Source: Manihot esculenta (taxonomy: Eukaryota; Streptophyta; Magnoliopsida; Malpighiales; Euphorbiaceae). From it: DNA of 64,000 nt. The translations under genes and the position numbers were made by a program. Of the stretch, positions 44,418-56,605 are shown piece by piece; the first letter of the stretch is position 1, and each line of letters starts with the position of its first letter. Location of the stretch: positions 13,288,347 through 13,352,346 of the forward strand of contig NC_035173.2 in assembly GCF_001659605.2 (NCBI RefSeq), in the 5' to 3' direction. Under the pieces are notes generated by a model that did no database searches, was not told where the DNA came from, and saw only the letters and a program-made list of their open reading frames with translations.

Positions 44418-47400
44418 ACATACAGGTAAGGAATCAAGGAAAGTCTAAAATCTCCCTTTGAGAAGAGACACAGATATTACTGGAGTAAAAACTCCCAGGT
44501 CTTCTAATCACATTTTCCTACTATAGTGATTTCAAAGATCAATCACTACCTGACTTTCTTGACTCTTAACTTCTTGATCTGTGTCCACACTCTACACTAA
44601 CTGTTTAACACTCCTGCCGGTACACAACCGACTTAATTCTTCTTTCCTTTTTCAGACTACTGACTTTCTTTTCTCTTTGGCTCTTCTAAGCTTTATTCAC
44701 ATTACGCTGGCTACACTAACCTTTGCTTCTCTTTACTCAACCTGGTCATAAGAACAACAACTCTAAGGAAATTCTAGATGAACTTCCTATTACTTCAACT
44801 TTCTACTTACTTCAGAAACCTTATTGTGACACATCATGATTCAAACAGACATGCCCCTTAATTGAATTCATATTACAAAACTTGGCCTCTAGACCATGTT
44901 CTCTTAGAGTCTGCAACATCTTCATTAGACAATGGGCATGCTTCTCTTTTTTTCTTCTTCTTTTTTTTTTGAACTACTCTATGCATCCGCTGCGCACTCT
45001 GGTATTTGTCTTTTTCTATTTATCTCTACTAGACTGACTTTTTCTCTAACTTTCGACATATAGTTTCCGAATCTCAGATCTATCGTCTATAGATCATCAA
45101 TCCTACATGGGAACATCTGTCCTTGGTAGTGATTTTGTTCAACTGCTCACAGTCGTTACAAAATCTCAAGGTTTCATCCTTCGTTTCTCACAACGATACT
45201 GGAACATTCCAGGGTGAGGTACTAGGTCGGATACAACCTTTATCTACCAAGCTTCTCTGAACCACTCTGACTATGCTCTCTCTGCAGGTGCCATCCTGTA
45301 GGGTAGGAGGAAAGAAATGGTTCTGTGTCCAGACACCACTCCTATTCCAAACTCAAACTCCCGGACAGATGGTAAACCTGACAGCTCGTCTGGGAAAAAT
45401 ATCTAGAACTCACTAGCTACAGGCATTGAGGTTGATTCCCTGATCTGACTACTAAACTCGCTCACAAGAGCTAGAACCCTCTGACAACCTTTCCTGTGTA
45501 AATTAGGAGCCTGCTAGGTTGACATCAAACTTCTAGGCACCTATACTCTGTCCCCTCCAAGGACTACCTCTGATCCATCCAGCACTCTGAACTCTCCTAC
45601 CTTGTCTCTGCAAACATAGATAGTACTATGAGTAGCTAGCCAATCCGCCCTAGAATGACATCAAATAGCCAACTCTAGAACCATAAGGTCAGCTAGATAG
45701 CATCTACTCACCACAAACTCTGAACTGAATTGACTGACTGACTCTGCCTCAGATGGATCATACTCGGGTCCACTAACCCAGAGAAAACACTCTAAGCCCA
45801 GAAGTCATCAAACCCACTCTATCAACAGCTCACTCAAAGCAACAAGGAAAGAGAAACACTAGGGTTCAATACATACAGTACACATATTCGAACATCCACA
45901 AGTGAACGTACCTAACGTCACCGTGTTCGATGTGATAGCCTCCTACTGAGTCAGGGTGAAGATCCGAGCTAAAGCTAACGGAACTTCCCTCGGGAACCTA
46001 CTAATGGAAAGGCTAACCCTTTCCTCTGCCTCAATCACCACCTAATCCCAGATTAAACTGAAATCTCCTTCTGAACTTACACTTATTCTTACTCTTTTCT
46101 TCCTCTGTTTTGCTCTAGTTCATTTACTTTTCTCTTCCTCTTATTCTGATTTATCTCACTTACTTTTACTCTTTTTTTTTTTACTCTTCTACCTTTTTAT
46201 TCTGTTCTCTGAATTATTTATTATACTTGAGGGCTACACTCGGAGATGAGAGATCACTCTCCCTACACCTGGATAAATTCCAAGGCCATAGCATCTCATA
46301 GCAATACTCTCGAGCTCTTTCCTGGCTCACTAACCTTTAGTTACTACTCATTTGGCTTTTACTATCTCTCTCACTCTACTGGTACTATCCTGCAGAGAAG
46401 ACTAGGAATGGTTCTGGGTCTAGACACCATTCCTATATCCCATTCTATTCTCTTAGCAGGTGGTAAACCTGGCGACTTGTCTGGGATAACATCTAAAACT
46501 TTTCTCTAGCTGCGGGCACTAAAACTGGTTCCCCTCCTGATCTAACTTACTGCTATGCTCTCTAACACGAGCAAGAAACCTCTGATACCTCTCTTGACCA
46601 GCTTAAGAGCCTATAGGGCTGATATCAAATTCCAGGCATCTCTACACTGTCCCCTCAACAAACTACCTGTGATCCACCCTGATCTCTAAGCCTGACTACT
46701 CTGTCTCTGCTATCTAAGGCAGTATTATGAGTAGCTAGCCCATCCACCCCTAGAATGACATCATACAATCACTCACAACTAGCACTGAACTCAACTGGCA
46801 GACTAACTCTGCCGCTGATGGATCACACTTGAGTCCACTGACCCAAAGAGGACATTCTAATCCCAGAAGCTATCAAACCCCTACTCTCTGTGGCTCTCAA
46901 GGCCCTAAGGAAAGTGAAACATCAGAGTCTCTAACAGCAGACATATCAAAACATATGGAAGTGAAACATACCTGTCACTGCCATGTCCGATGTGTCAGCC
47001 TCCTGCTGCGTCAAAGCGAAGATCCGTGTTGGCACTGATGGACCTTCACCTGAGAAACCTGTGGAAGAAGGAGTGATCTCGCTCCCTCTGCCTCTGCCCT
47101 GCACTATGGCTAGCACTCCTGGCTGAGCCACTCTGTCTGAGGCTATCTGCTGGGACTGTGTTATCAAAGTCGCGGTGGAACACTCACGTGCTATGTGTCC
47201 CTCCTGTCCGCACCTGAATCATGCTGTTGTTCATACCAGACAGACTCCTTTATGCGGCCTACCGCACCTAAAACATCTGGAGTCGATCAAACCAGAGTTC
47301 GACCCCTCACCTATTCCCATACCAAACTTTATCTGCTTCCAGTACTCCTTTTTCTGTGACCTTTTGAGGCTTCTGATTTTCTTTTTACTCTTTACGGCAA

Positions 47401-48635
47401 CCTCACCCAGAGGGAAAAAATCAATATTCTCTAGGTATTCCTCTACACTCATGTTTTCTGTCTGCCTTAGCGGCTCAAATTCACTCTCCTTACGCTCCTT
47501 TGAGCTATCTGGAACAGCCCGTCCTACAAAATCATTGGTAACTGCTCCCAGGATAAGCTGTCCACCCTCGGGTCCACATAATGGTTGAACCATTCCCTTG
47601 CCTTCTTACATTTCAGTGTGAACCCTGCCATCCGAATGGCTCTACTCTCACTGACTCCCAACTCATCAGTTATCATCTTGACCGTTCTGAGATACTCAAA
47701 AGGGTCATCACCTGTTTCAAACTTAGAAACATCTAACCTTAAATAATCCATCATCTTTACCTGAACTCTCTCTTACTCTTCACTTCCTCTTCTTACTCTT
47801 ACTCTTCTTGAAGGGTTGAACTCAGAAATGAGAGATCAACTCTCACTATACTTGGGGTTATAAAACCCGAGACTATAGCATCTCCTAGCAACTCTCTCAT
47901 GCTAGAGAAGGGCACATTAACTGCTAACTATTATCTCTTCTCTAAACATCTATCTCTGTTACTTTCTATTCTCTATTCTCTCTTACATCAGTTAACATTC
48001 TCTAGGGTCCAGTCCTGCTCTGACTGTATCAAAAGACCTCCTAGGGTCCCTTGATGTACCCTCTCTGCTACTGCTACACTACTGTGCTCTTGGCAGAACA
48101 AGGGAAAAATATCTATACCTTTCCTCTCAAGTGGAACTCCTGTTAATCCGTAGATCAACGAGTACCTCATATCCTGCCTGCTAGAAAAGAATACACCCAA
48201 AAGCCACAACATATCATACTATAAACATAGTATCATATGGGCATATTATCATAATATGATCCATGTAGTAATCAATGAACCCCATATCACATACATAGCA
48301 TATCATGGATGAACTAACTGGTCACCAATAGCCCTCTACTACTGCCAGGGGCGCTGAAGCCTCACCTGGACTTCTCTTACTCTATGCCAGGGGCAACTAA
48401 GCCAATCCTGGTCTACTCATCACATACATGTCATCACATGCATACTAAGGGCTAGAGGATCTTCCAACATCCATTCACAACATAACATAAATGCGCATGC
48501 ATACAATCATGGCATTTCACATCATCCTCAAGACAGGACTCTATATCCTATCCTAGTGGACATGATTCCCTATTGTGCTTGACTTCCTCTAACCTCTATG
48601 AGCCCAACACACTCTATAGGTCCGATCATTTGAAC
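44418..48635 (-). pseudogene. Decayed gag-pol interior of element E
   Basis: Only fragments are readable. DNA similar to RT of D is seen at about 45060-45300. Protease/NC-like DNA occurs twice (45284-46060 and 46390-47110), and gag lies at 47175-47754 (CFRCGRPHKGVC and DYLRLDVSKFETGDDPFEYL with AGFTLKCKKAREWFNHYV). Pyrimidine-rich low-complexity DNA is at 44940-44975 and 46070-46215. Integrase is essentially absent. A leader with ATCATATGGG-type sequence follows to the primer site. No protein can be made from it. Confidence 0.75.
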
Positions 48636-48637
48636 CT

Positions 48638-48653
48638 AGGACTCTGATACCAA
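48638..48653 (-). other. Primer binding site of element E
   Basis: On minus, TGGTATCAGAGTCCTA lies just inside the LTR end at 48656. One base differs from the A site (GTCC for GCCC). Confidence 0.88.
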
Positions 48654-48655
48654 TC

Positions 48656-49638
48656 TGTAACGACCCCAAAATGGACCGTCACCGGCGCTAGGATTCAGGT
48701 CGGCTTAAGGCCGCCAGAACTCGTAGCAAGCCTGCTATACTCTCTGTGTACCTGTAAATCTCATACATGATCATATATTTTCTGTGAAAATAAAAACATT
48801 TCTCTGAACCAAGGCTTAACCTGTGCATGCACTATCTCTGTACTCTGTACTCTGTACTCTGTACCCCTGACTAGAGCTTGCTCTAGATGGGTTAACTCAT
48901 ACCTGTTAAGCCTGGTTTTTCACATACTCTATAAAACATATACATATACAGATCATGTACATAACAAAAGATTTACAACACAAACATTACTAAGTCAAGC
49001 ACAACTTTAACTGTATACACAACTAGTACATCTCTTTAATATTACATGTCCACTCTAAACTATTACAAGTCTCTCTACTCTTTCTGTACTCTGCTGGACT
49101 TCCCTTGTACACTGAACATTGAACCTGCAAGACTAGGGTTAAGGGAGTGGGATGAGCTCTATAGCCCAGTGAGTAGAACAGTAAAACAAGTCATTAAAAC
49201 ATGCTCCTATGAAATGCATCAGATCACAGACAATCCACATCAAGGGTAAACCTGTCACCACATAGTCCCGGTAACTTTGCCGTGCCAGGGCGTAGAATCA
49301 AGCACCTGGTCTTCCTGTTATATATGTATATGTGTATATAACACCTGTGTACTTACCATTGCCAGGGCGTAGTCAAAGGCTCCTGGACTTTACTATACCT
49401 GCCAGGGCGTAGTCAAAGGCTCCTGGACTTCTCTATACCTGCCAGGGCGTAGTTAAAGGCTCCTGGACTTCTCTCAGAGACTATTGGATCATTCAGCATT
49501 CACCCACATCAACAAATATCTATGCAATGCAACATATTCGTGGATTCTAATGCAATCAACCTACTGCATAACCATGATGCATGATATATGCTAAAAACAT
49601 TCCATTTCTCAATTAAAAGAATTAAGTTTAGTTCCACT
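48656..49638 (-). repeat. Element E 5' LTR, proximal fragment (minus)
   Basis: About 980 bp matching the first half of 42384-44369 with few substitutions, but with three copies of the GCCAGGGCGTAGT-AAAGGCTCCTGGACTT unit (49360-49465) against one. It stops abruptly at GTTCCACT, where the intact LTR goes on to the CACCTGTAG splice-site-like block. Confidence 0.88.
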
Positions 49639-49933
49639 ACTGTTTAAATCTCAGAGAAAAGAAAGTCAGTAGTCTGAAAAGGAAAGAAGAATTAAGTCGG
49701 TTGTGTACCAGCAGGAGTGTTAAACAGTTAGTGTAGAGTGTGGACACAGATCAAGAAGTTAAGAGTCAAGAAAGTCAGGTAGTGATTGATCTTTGAAATC
49801 ACTATAGTAGGAAAATGTGATTAGAAGACCTGGGCGTTTTTACTCCAGTAATATCTGTGTCTCTTCTCAAAGGGAGATTTTAGACTTTCCTTTTTGAACA
49901 TTCGAGGACGAATGTTCTTAAAGGGGGGAAGAA
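49639..49933 (+). repeat. Inverted copy of E internal 3' end with PPT
   Basis: Reverse complement of about 44370-44683, including the inverted repeat (49896-49917) and AAAGGGGGGAAGAA tract. It is directly joined to an inverted LTR copy, so it derives from the 3' end of a sibling or of the element itself. Confidence 0.85.
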
Positions 49934-51848
49934 TGTAATACCCGGCTAGATCAGGCATCGGAATTCCTACCTTCCGGTGGAATTCGAGGATGTCAGAGGT
50001 ATCTAGAAGGGTAAGAGAAAGGTTTTCTTAAATGTTTTAAGTATTTTAAAGGTTTAGAATGGAAAAGGACTTGAGTTTTGAAGAGAAAAGACCAAGGGAA
50101 CTAAGTGCGGGTTCGGCCGCCGAAAGTGCCTTAGGTTTGGCCCCCGAAACTCCAAGTTCGGCCGCCGAACGTTGCATGATTTTGCATGCAGGTTTGGCCG
50201 CCGAAGCTGAGGCGGTCAGCCGCCTATAAAGAACCCTCAGTCGGTGAAATGGATCAGATTAGCTTCCTTTTCACTTCCAGAGGTGAGTTATTGTTCCCCT
50301 TAGATGGTTTTCATGGTTTTTCATTAAATCTTTCAAAGTTAAGTAAGTTTTATATTGTTTTTTGAAGGTTTTGTACTTTGAGCAAAGTTTTGGAAAGTTT
50401 GGAGCTTAGATCCTCCACAGCTTTACGTTTGGATCACACCAGCCTTTGTTCTATAAGAGGTAAGGGTTGATCCTTCATTTTTATGATGTTTTACATGAGT
50501 TTTATGAAGGGAAAAGAGAGTTTATGGGTAGATATGCATGTTTAGGGTTTTTTGGTGTTTTCTTGGTAAAAGCATGTATATGTGTTGTTTTGTAGTGTTT
50601 GTTGGGGTTTTAAGGTAGTTTTGGACCCCTTTGTGCATATACTAGAGTATATGTATGTTAAGGATTTGAGCTTTGCATGTTGTGAGAGTTTGGAGGATTG
50701 AGAGGTGAGGTTGTGCACGAAGCTGAGTTCTGGATGAACTCAGGTTCGGCAGCCGAAGGAGGATTCGGCCGCCGAACATGCCTGAGGTTCGGCTCTGGAG
50801 GGAGCATTCGGCCGCCGAAGGTGCCGCCGAAGATGCTCTGTTCAGCCTCCCTTTGCATGATTTCTATGATTGTTCTAGGAGGTTTTAGAGGGTTTTTGGG
50901 GAATTGTGTAAGAGTTGTTTATCAGTTGTATAGAGTGTGTTTGGTATCTCATTTGAGTCCTCCATTGTAGGATTGGACCCGAGGAACCGAGGTATTTAGC
51001 AGTAGTACCTGCATCAGAGTTAAATGTGGCCCAGAGTTAGCCAAGTATTGGCTACAGGTGAGTGGAACTAAACTTAATTCTTTTAATTGAGAAGTGGAAT
51101 GTTTTTAGCATATATCATGCATCATGGTTATGCAGTAGGTTGATTGCATTAGAATCCACGAATATGTTGCATTGCATAGATATTTGTTGATGTGGGTGAA
51201 TGCTGAATGATCCAATAGTCTCTGAGAGAAGTCCAGGAGCCTTTGACTACGCCCTGGCAGGTATAGAGAAGTCCAGGAGCCTTTGACTACACCCTGGCAG
51301 GTATAGTAAAGTCCAGGAGCCTTTGACTACTCCCTGGCAATGGTAAGTACACAGGTGGTATATACACATATACATATATAACAGGAAGACCAAGTGCTCG
51401 ATTCTACGCCCTGGCACGGCAAAGTTACCGGGACTATGTGGTGACAGGTTTACCCTTGATGTGGATTGTCTGTGATCTGATGCATTTCATAGGAGCATGT
51501 TTTAATGACTTGTTTTACTGTTCTACTCACTGGGCTATAGAGCTCATCCCACTCATTTAACCCTAGTCTTGCAGGTTCAATGTTCAGTGTACAAAGGAAG
51601 TCCAGCAGAGTATAGAAAGAGTAGAGAGACTTGTAATAGTTTAGAGTGGACATGTAATATTAAAGAGATGTACTAGTTGTGTATACAGTTAAAGTTGTGC
51701 TTGACTTAGTAATGTTTGTGTTGTAAATCTTTTGTTATGTACATGATCTGTATATGTATATGTTTTACAGAGTATGTGAAAAACTAGGCTTAACAGGTAT
51801 GAGTTAACCCATCTAGAGCACGCTCTAGTCAGGGGTACAGAGTACAGG
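49934..51848 (+). repeat. Inverted partial LTR within E 5' LTR zone
   Basis: TGTAATACCCGG... on plus, covering the LTR from its U3 end through TATA box (50224-50232), motif arrays (50110-50210 and 50742-50835), donor-like GAGGTAAGG and CAGGTGAGT sites and tandem units, and stopping in the CTCTGTA repeat, about 200 bp before the LTR end. It faces the fragments on both sides. Confidence 0.88.
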
Positions 51849-53222
51849 GTCAAAGGCTCCTGGACTTTACTATACCTGCCAGGGCGTAGTCAAAGGCTCC
51901 TGGACTTCTCTCAGAGACTATTGGATCATTCAGCATTCACCCACATCAACAAATATCTATGCAATGCAACATATTCGTGGATTCTAATGCAATCAACCTA
52001 CTGCATAACCATGATGCATGATATATGCTAAAAACATTCCATTTCTCAATTAAAAGAATTAAGTTTAGTTCCACTCACCTGTAGCCAATGCTTGGCTAAC
52101 TCTGGGTCACCTTTAACTCTGATGCAGGTACTACTGCTAAATACCTCGGTTCCTCGAGTCCAATCTTACAATGGAGGACTCGAATGAGGTACCAAACACA
52201 CTCTATACAACTGATAAACAACTCTTACACAATTCCCCAAAAACCCTCTAAAACCTCCTAGAACAATCATAGAAATCATGCAAAGGGAGGCTGAACAGAG
52301 CATCTTCGGCGGCACCTTCGGCGGCCGAATGCTCCCTCCAGAGCCGAACCTCAGGCATGTTCGGCGGCCGAATCCTCCTTCGGCTGCTGAACCTGAGTTC
52401 ATCCAGAACTCAGCTTCGTGCACAACCTCACCTCTTAATCCTCCAAACTCTCACAACATGCAAAACTCAAATCCTTAACATACATATACTCTAGTATATG
52501 CACAAAGGGGTCCAAAACTACCTTAAAACCCCAACAAACACTACAAAACAACACATATACATGCTTTTACCAAGAAAACACCAAAAAACCCTAAACATGC
52601 ATATCTACCCATAAACTCTCTTTTCCCTTCATAAAACTCATGTAAAACATCATAAAAACGAAGGATCAACCCTTACCTCTTATAGAACAAAGGCTGGTGT
52701 GATCCAAACGTAAAGCTATGGAGGATCTAAGCTCCAAACTTTCCAAAACTTTGCTCAAAGTACAAAACCTTCAAAAAACAATATAAAACTTACTTAACTT
52801 TGAAAGATTTAATGAAAAACCATGAAAACCATCTAAGGGGAACAATAACTCACCTTTGGAAGTGAAAAGGAAGCTAATCTGATCCATTTCACCGACTGAG
52901 GGTTCTTTATAGGCGGCTGACTGCCTCAGCTTCGGCGGCCAAACCTGCATGCAAAATCATGCAACGTTCGGCGGCCGAACTTGGAGTTTCGGGGGCCAAA
53001 CCTAAGGCACTTTCGGCGGCCGAACATCACTTTCGGCGGCCGAACCCGCACTTAGTTCCCTTGGTCTTTTCTCTTTAAAACTCAAGTCCTTTTCCATTCT
53101 AAACCTTTAAAATACTTAAAACATTTAAGAAAACCTTTCTCTTACCCTTTTAAATACCTCTGACATCCTCGAATTCCACCGGACGGTAGGAATTCCGATG
53201 CCTGATCTAGCCGGGTATTACA
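51849..53222 (-). repeat. Element E 5' LTR, distal fragment (minus)
   Basis: Begins inside the GCCAGGGCGTAGTCAAAGG tandem units and runs to GGGTATTACA, then TSD TAGGC. It overlaps the proximal fragment by about 270 bp of LTR sequence. An extra 20-bp motif-containing unit (about 53023-53043) is absent from 42384-44369. Confidence 0.88.
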
Positions 53223-53307
53223 TAGGCAATGCAGGAGGACGGGCATCAGTGCCCTCATCCTGGGGTGGTACTCCAGTCAATCGTGCAGATCGACGAGTCC
53301 CTCTCAT
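53223..53307 (-). pseudogene. gag: Gag N-terminus of element C
   Basis: ATG at 53307-53305 (MRGTRRSARLTG-type start as in A and D), about 28 codons before element E interrupts the frame; it resumes at 42383. Confidence 0.85.
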
Positions 53308-53575
53308 CTTTTTTTCTGAAAAACAACACACATCATATAAACATTAGCATCAAATGGTTCATGTACAAACACATGAACCCGCATCACATACATCACATAC
53401 ATAACATATCATTAATGCACATGCATATAATCATGGCATTTCACATCATCATTCAAGACAGGACTCCACATCCTATCCTAGTGGACATGATCTTCTTATT
53501 ATGCTTGACCTTCTACAACTTCTATGAGCCCTACACTCTAGGTCCGACCATATGAACCAGGCTCTGATACCACTC
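53308..53575 (-). other. Leader and primer site of element C
   Basis: Between gag ATG and LTR. It includes an acceptor-like tract reading TTTTTCAG on minus just before the ATG, the conserved CTAATG-type branch-like region, GTCCACTAGGATAGGATGTGG, and the primer site TGGTATCAGAGCCTGG at 53557-53572. Confidence 0.8.
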
Positions 53576-55881
53576 TGTAACGACCTGGAAATCGGACCGC
53601 TACCAGCGCTAGGATCCAGATCGGCTTAAGGCCGCCGGGACCCGTAGCAAGCCAAACATACCTCCTGTGAACCTACTTAATCCCATACATGATCAACAAC
53701 ATACATAAAAATTTAAAACTTTTCTTTCATTCATTCTCTCATACACCAAACTCAACCTGTGCATGCACTAAACATAAACATAACCATAAACATTGACCCC
53801 TCTTTGGGATCTCATCAATGCCCCAAAAGGGTGACATAACATGTGTTGAGTTGGTTTACATAGACATCATAAAACATCTAAGATCATGTATTAAAAGGGG
53901 TAACAACATTCTATAGTCAAGCACACCTGTAACATCCATGAACATCATTACATTTCTATACTGTGCTTATACATAACTGTACTAAACATAACATCTCAAC
54001 ATTTATTCATGTCCACACTATCTATTACATAGCCCAGACTTCATTACTCTTGCTGACCTCCTGGTCTACCCTGTACCTGCAAACCTGGGGGATTAGGGAG
54101 AGGGGTGAGCTACTAGAGCCTAGTGAGCAGAATAATAAAAACATTATTCTAACATTTCATGCTTTCATGGAATGCATCACATCACAAACATATCACATCT
54201 AGGATGAACTTGTCACCAGTAGCCCTCTACATATCCAATAGTGCCAGAACGTAGAATGGGTCCTGGTCTTTCATTTACATAGCATAACATAACATATCCA
54301 ATAGTGCCAGAACGTAGAATGGGTCCTGGTCTTTCTCTTACATAGTGCCAGCGAACGTAGAATGGGTCCCACTGATCTTACATTCCATACCGTACATATC
54401 ATATCGTCACATCATAGGTCGAGGGCTATGGATCATCCAACGTTCGTCCACATCAACAACAAAATATGCAATGCAACATATTCGTGAATTCTAATGCAAC
54501 AACCTAGTATATCTCATGGCGTTAATGATGCGTGAATCATGCTAAAATGTCCATTATTTGCTTTAAAACGTAATGAGTTATTCCACTCACCTCTGGATAG
54601 CTCTGACCAGACACTGAAGCAGCTGACTTACTGTTGGGGTCCTCGGTTCCTCGGGTCCGAACCTACACAGGTGGACTCAAATGAGGGACCAAACATACAT
54701 GAACATAACTCTAAACTACTCCCCAAAAACCCCCTAGAACATCATGAAACAATCATAGAAAAACATGCAAAGGAGGGCTGGACAGGGCACTTTCGGCGGC
54801 AGGTTCGGCGGCACCTTCGGCGGCTGAAACTCCCAGACAGAGACGAAACTCATGCATATTCGGCGGCACTTTCGGCGGCCGAAACTGCCCTCCAGAGATG
54901 AAAGTCCTCTTTCGGGGGCAGGCTTCGGTAGCCGAAGGCTGCCTCCACAAGCGAGTTCGGCGGCCGAAAGTTCCTTCGGCGGCCGAACCTGAGTTTCTCC
55001 AAAGTGGTAGAAACTCAGCTCTAACATGCACAAACGCCTCCCAAACCTCTCAATCATGCATAAACCTATTCTACAACACTCCCAGTCATACACAATCAAG
55101 CATACAAGTTCATAGGGGTCTCAAACTAGCCTAAACCCCAACTACAACACATCAACATATCTACATTGCTCATAAACACACATTAAACCCATAAACCCAA
55201 AGCAACCTAAACATGCATTTCTACTCCATGAACTTGCATAAAACTTGTTTAAAACACATCATAAGCTAGAGATCGACTCTTACCTCTTGAAGATCTAGAG
55301 TAGAGGCGATCTAACTTGGAGTTGGGAGAGATTTAGCTCATTGTGTCTCCAAGCTCAAAACTTGCTCTTTTGTTCAAAAATCTTCAAAACAAAGTGAAAA
55401 CTAGTGAAAATCGTGAAAGATTTGAAGGAAGAAACTCAAGATCGGTGAGGGGCGGCAGAGAGCTCACCTTGGCCGAAAATGGGGGAAAAGCTCGCCCGTT
55501 TTCAGCTAAGGAACCCCTTTATAGGTGGCTGGCCAGGCCACATTCGGGAGCCGAACGTGCCTCCGCATGCATGCCATGTTCGGCGGCCGAACATGAGGTT
55601 CGGCGGCTGAACCTGGACTTCCCTCACTTATGCTTTCGGGGGCCTAAAGCACTCCCGAAGTGCATGCATGTTCGGCGGCCGAACTTGAGGTTCGGCGGCC
55701 GAACCTGGGTCTTCCTCCAAGATCATTCTCAAGCAAAAACTCATTTTTTTTCTTGATTAAAAACATAAAACACATTAAAACATTTTATGAAAACATGCTT
55801 TTACCCTTCTAGAGGTCTCCGACACCCGAGATTCCACCGGACGGTAGGAATTTCGATACCGGAGTCTAGCCGGGTATTACA
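53576..55881 (-). repeat. 5' LTR of element C
   Basis: 2306 bp, TGTAACGACCTGG...GGGTATTACA, partner of 25125-27472. Reversed TATA at about 55516-55525, motif arrays at 54790-54990 and 55577-55705, tandem GTGCCAG units at 54240-54372. Confidence 0.92.
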
Positions 55882-55886
55882 GTTTT

Positions 55887-56605
55887 TCTTTCCATGACCC
55901 CATTGATGTAATAACTCTTTAAACTTATGTTGAATCAATTGCAGTGAGTTATATTTATGTTTGAGAATTGCCTTTTGAATTGAATCTTTGAGCTCGCCAT
56001 GGTGAAAAATATATTGATGACCCTCAATTGATAAGAATAAATTGAAAATTGTGTGAATGAACTTAATATGACTTGATTTAGCAATTGGTGTTGATTTGAC
56101 CAAATCATTGAGAGAAAGAAAATTTAGCAAAGGCAAAGACCTCAATAGCACAAAATCAAAAACTGTTCCAATGGTCAAAAGACTAAGAACAAAGCTAGTA
56201 GCCACTTGAAAAGGTGACCAACTGAGTAACTGGGGGTGGGTATCACCAATATGTACCTTCACGTCAAAAGGTTGGTGATTTTTCAAGGAAAATCTAAGTG
56301 CAAAAGCCTGAATAAAGTACTTCAAGGTAAGGGCAAGTCATTCCGAAAGCTAGAAAAAGTTTTGTCTAAACAAATCAATGTGCATGTATGGTCTCTCTTG
56401 AGGAAAACAAATCCTAGCCATGGTAAGCAAAGGGAAAAAAGGAAAGAGGGTAAGTAATCTTCATGCATATATTCTTCACTGCAATGATTCAAAATAGGGG
56501 TCTAGAGTAAGAGCTTAAGTGGAAAGAAGGATCTAGAGCAAAGAAAGCTTATTTGACTATGTTTATTTGCTTGAGGACAAGCAAAGAGCTAAGTGTGGGG
56601 GTATT
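55887..56605 (+). other. Element B 3' region, right part, with polypurine tract
   Basis: Non-coding continuation of the B 3' region after element C. An antisense open stretch without ATG (55887-56325) is present but I cannot support it as a gene. It ends with TTGAGGACAAGCAAAGAGCTAAGTGTGGGGGTATT-type sequence, the polypurine tract AGTGTGGGGGTA (56592-56603) next to the 3' LTR. Confidence 0.75.

Larger units (their letters stand above)
42384..53222 (-). mobile_element. Element E: degenerate Tekay-type element with rearranged 5' LTR
   Basis: Flanked by TSD TAGGC (42379-42383 and 53223-53227), inside the gag of C. Left LTR 42384-44369 is intact (1986 bp). Polypurine tract at 44370, decayed interior to about 48635, primer site at 48638-48653. 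Then comes a 4.6-kb 5' LTR zone with one inverted LTR copy between two partial direct ones. Matching LTR stretches differ at only a few sites, although the interior has no intact gene. Confidence 0.9.
25125..55881 (-). mobile_element. Element C: Tekay-type retrotransposon, minus strand, hosting A and E
   Basis: LTRs 25125-27472 and 53576-55881, target duplication GTTTT (25120-25124 and 55882-55886), polypurine tract at 27473, primer site at 53557-53572. A sits in its RNase H (TSD GGTAG) and E in its gag (TSD TAGGC). Net length without them is close to 10.0 kb, like A. Coding sequence has three gag TAG codons, one TAA near the end of pol and two one-base deletions. Confidence 0.92.

Noticed and set aside
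53223..53555. Independent plus ORF of 108 codons
   Set aside because: It is antisense to the gag start and leader of element C.
55801..56325. 174-codon minus ORF crossing the C/B junction
   Set aside because: It begins without ATG, runs across the LTR end of C into B, and shows no known motif.
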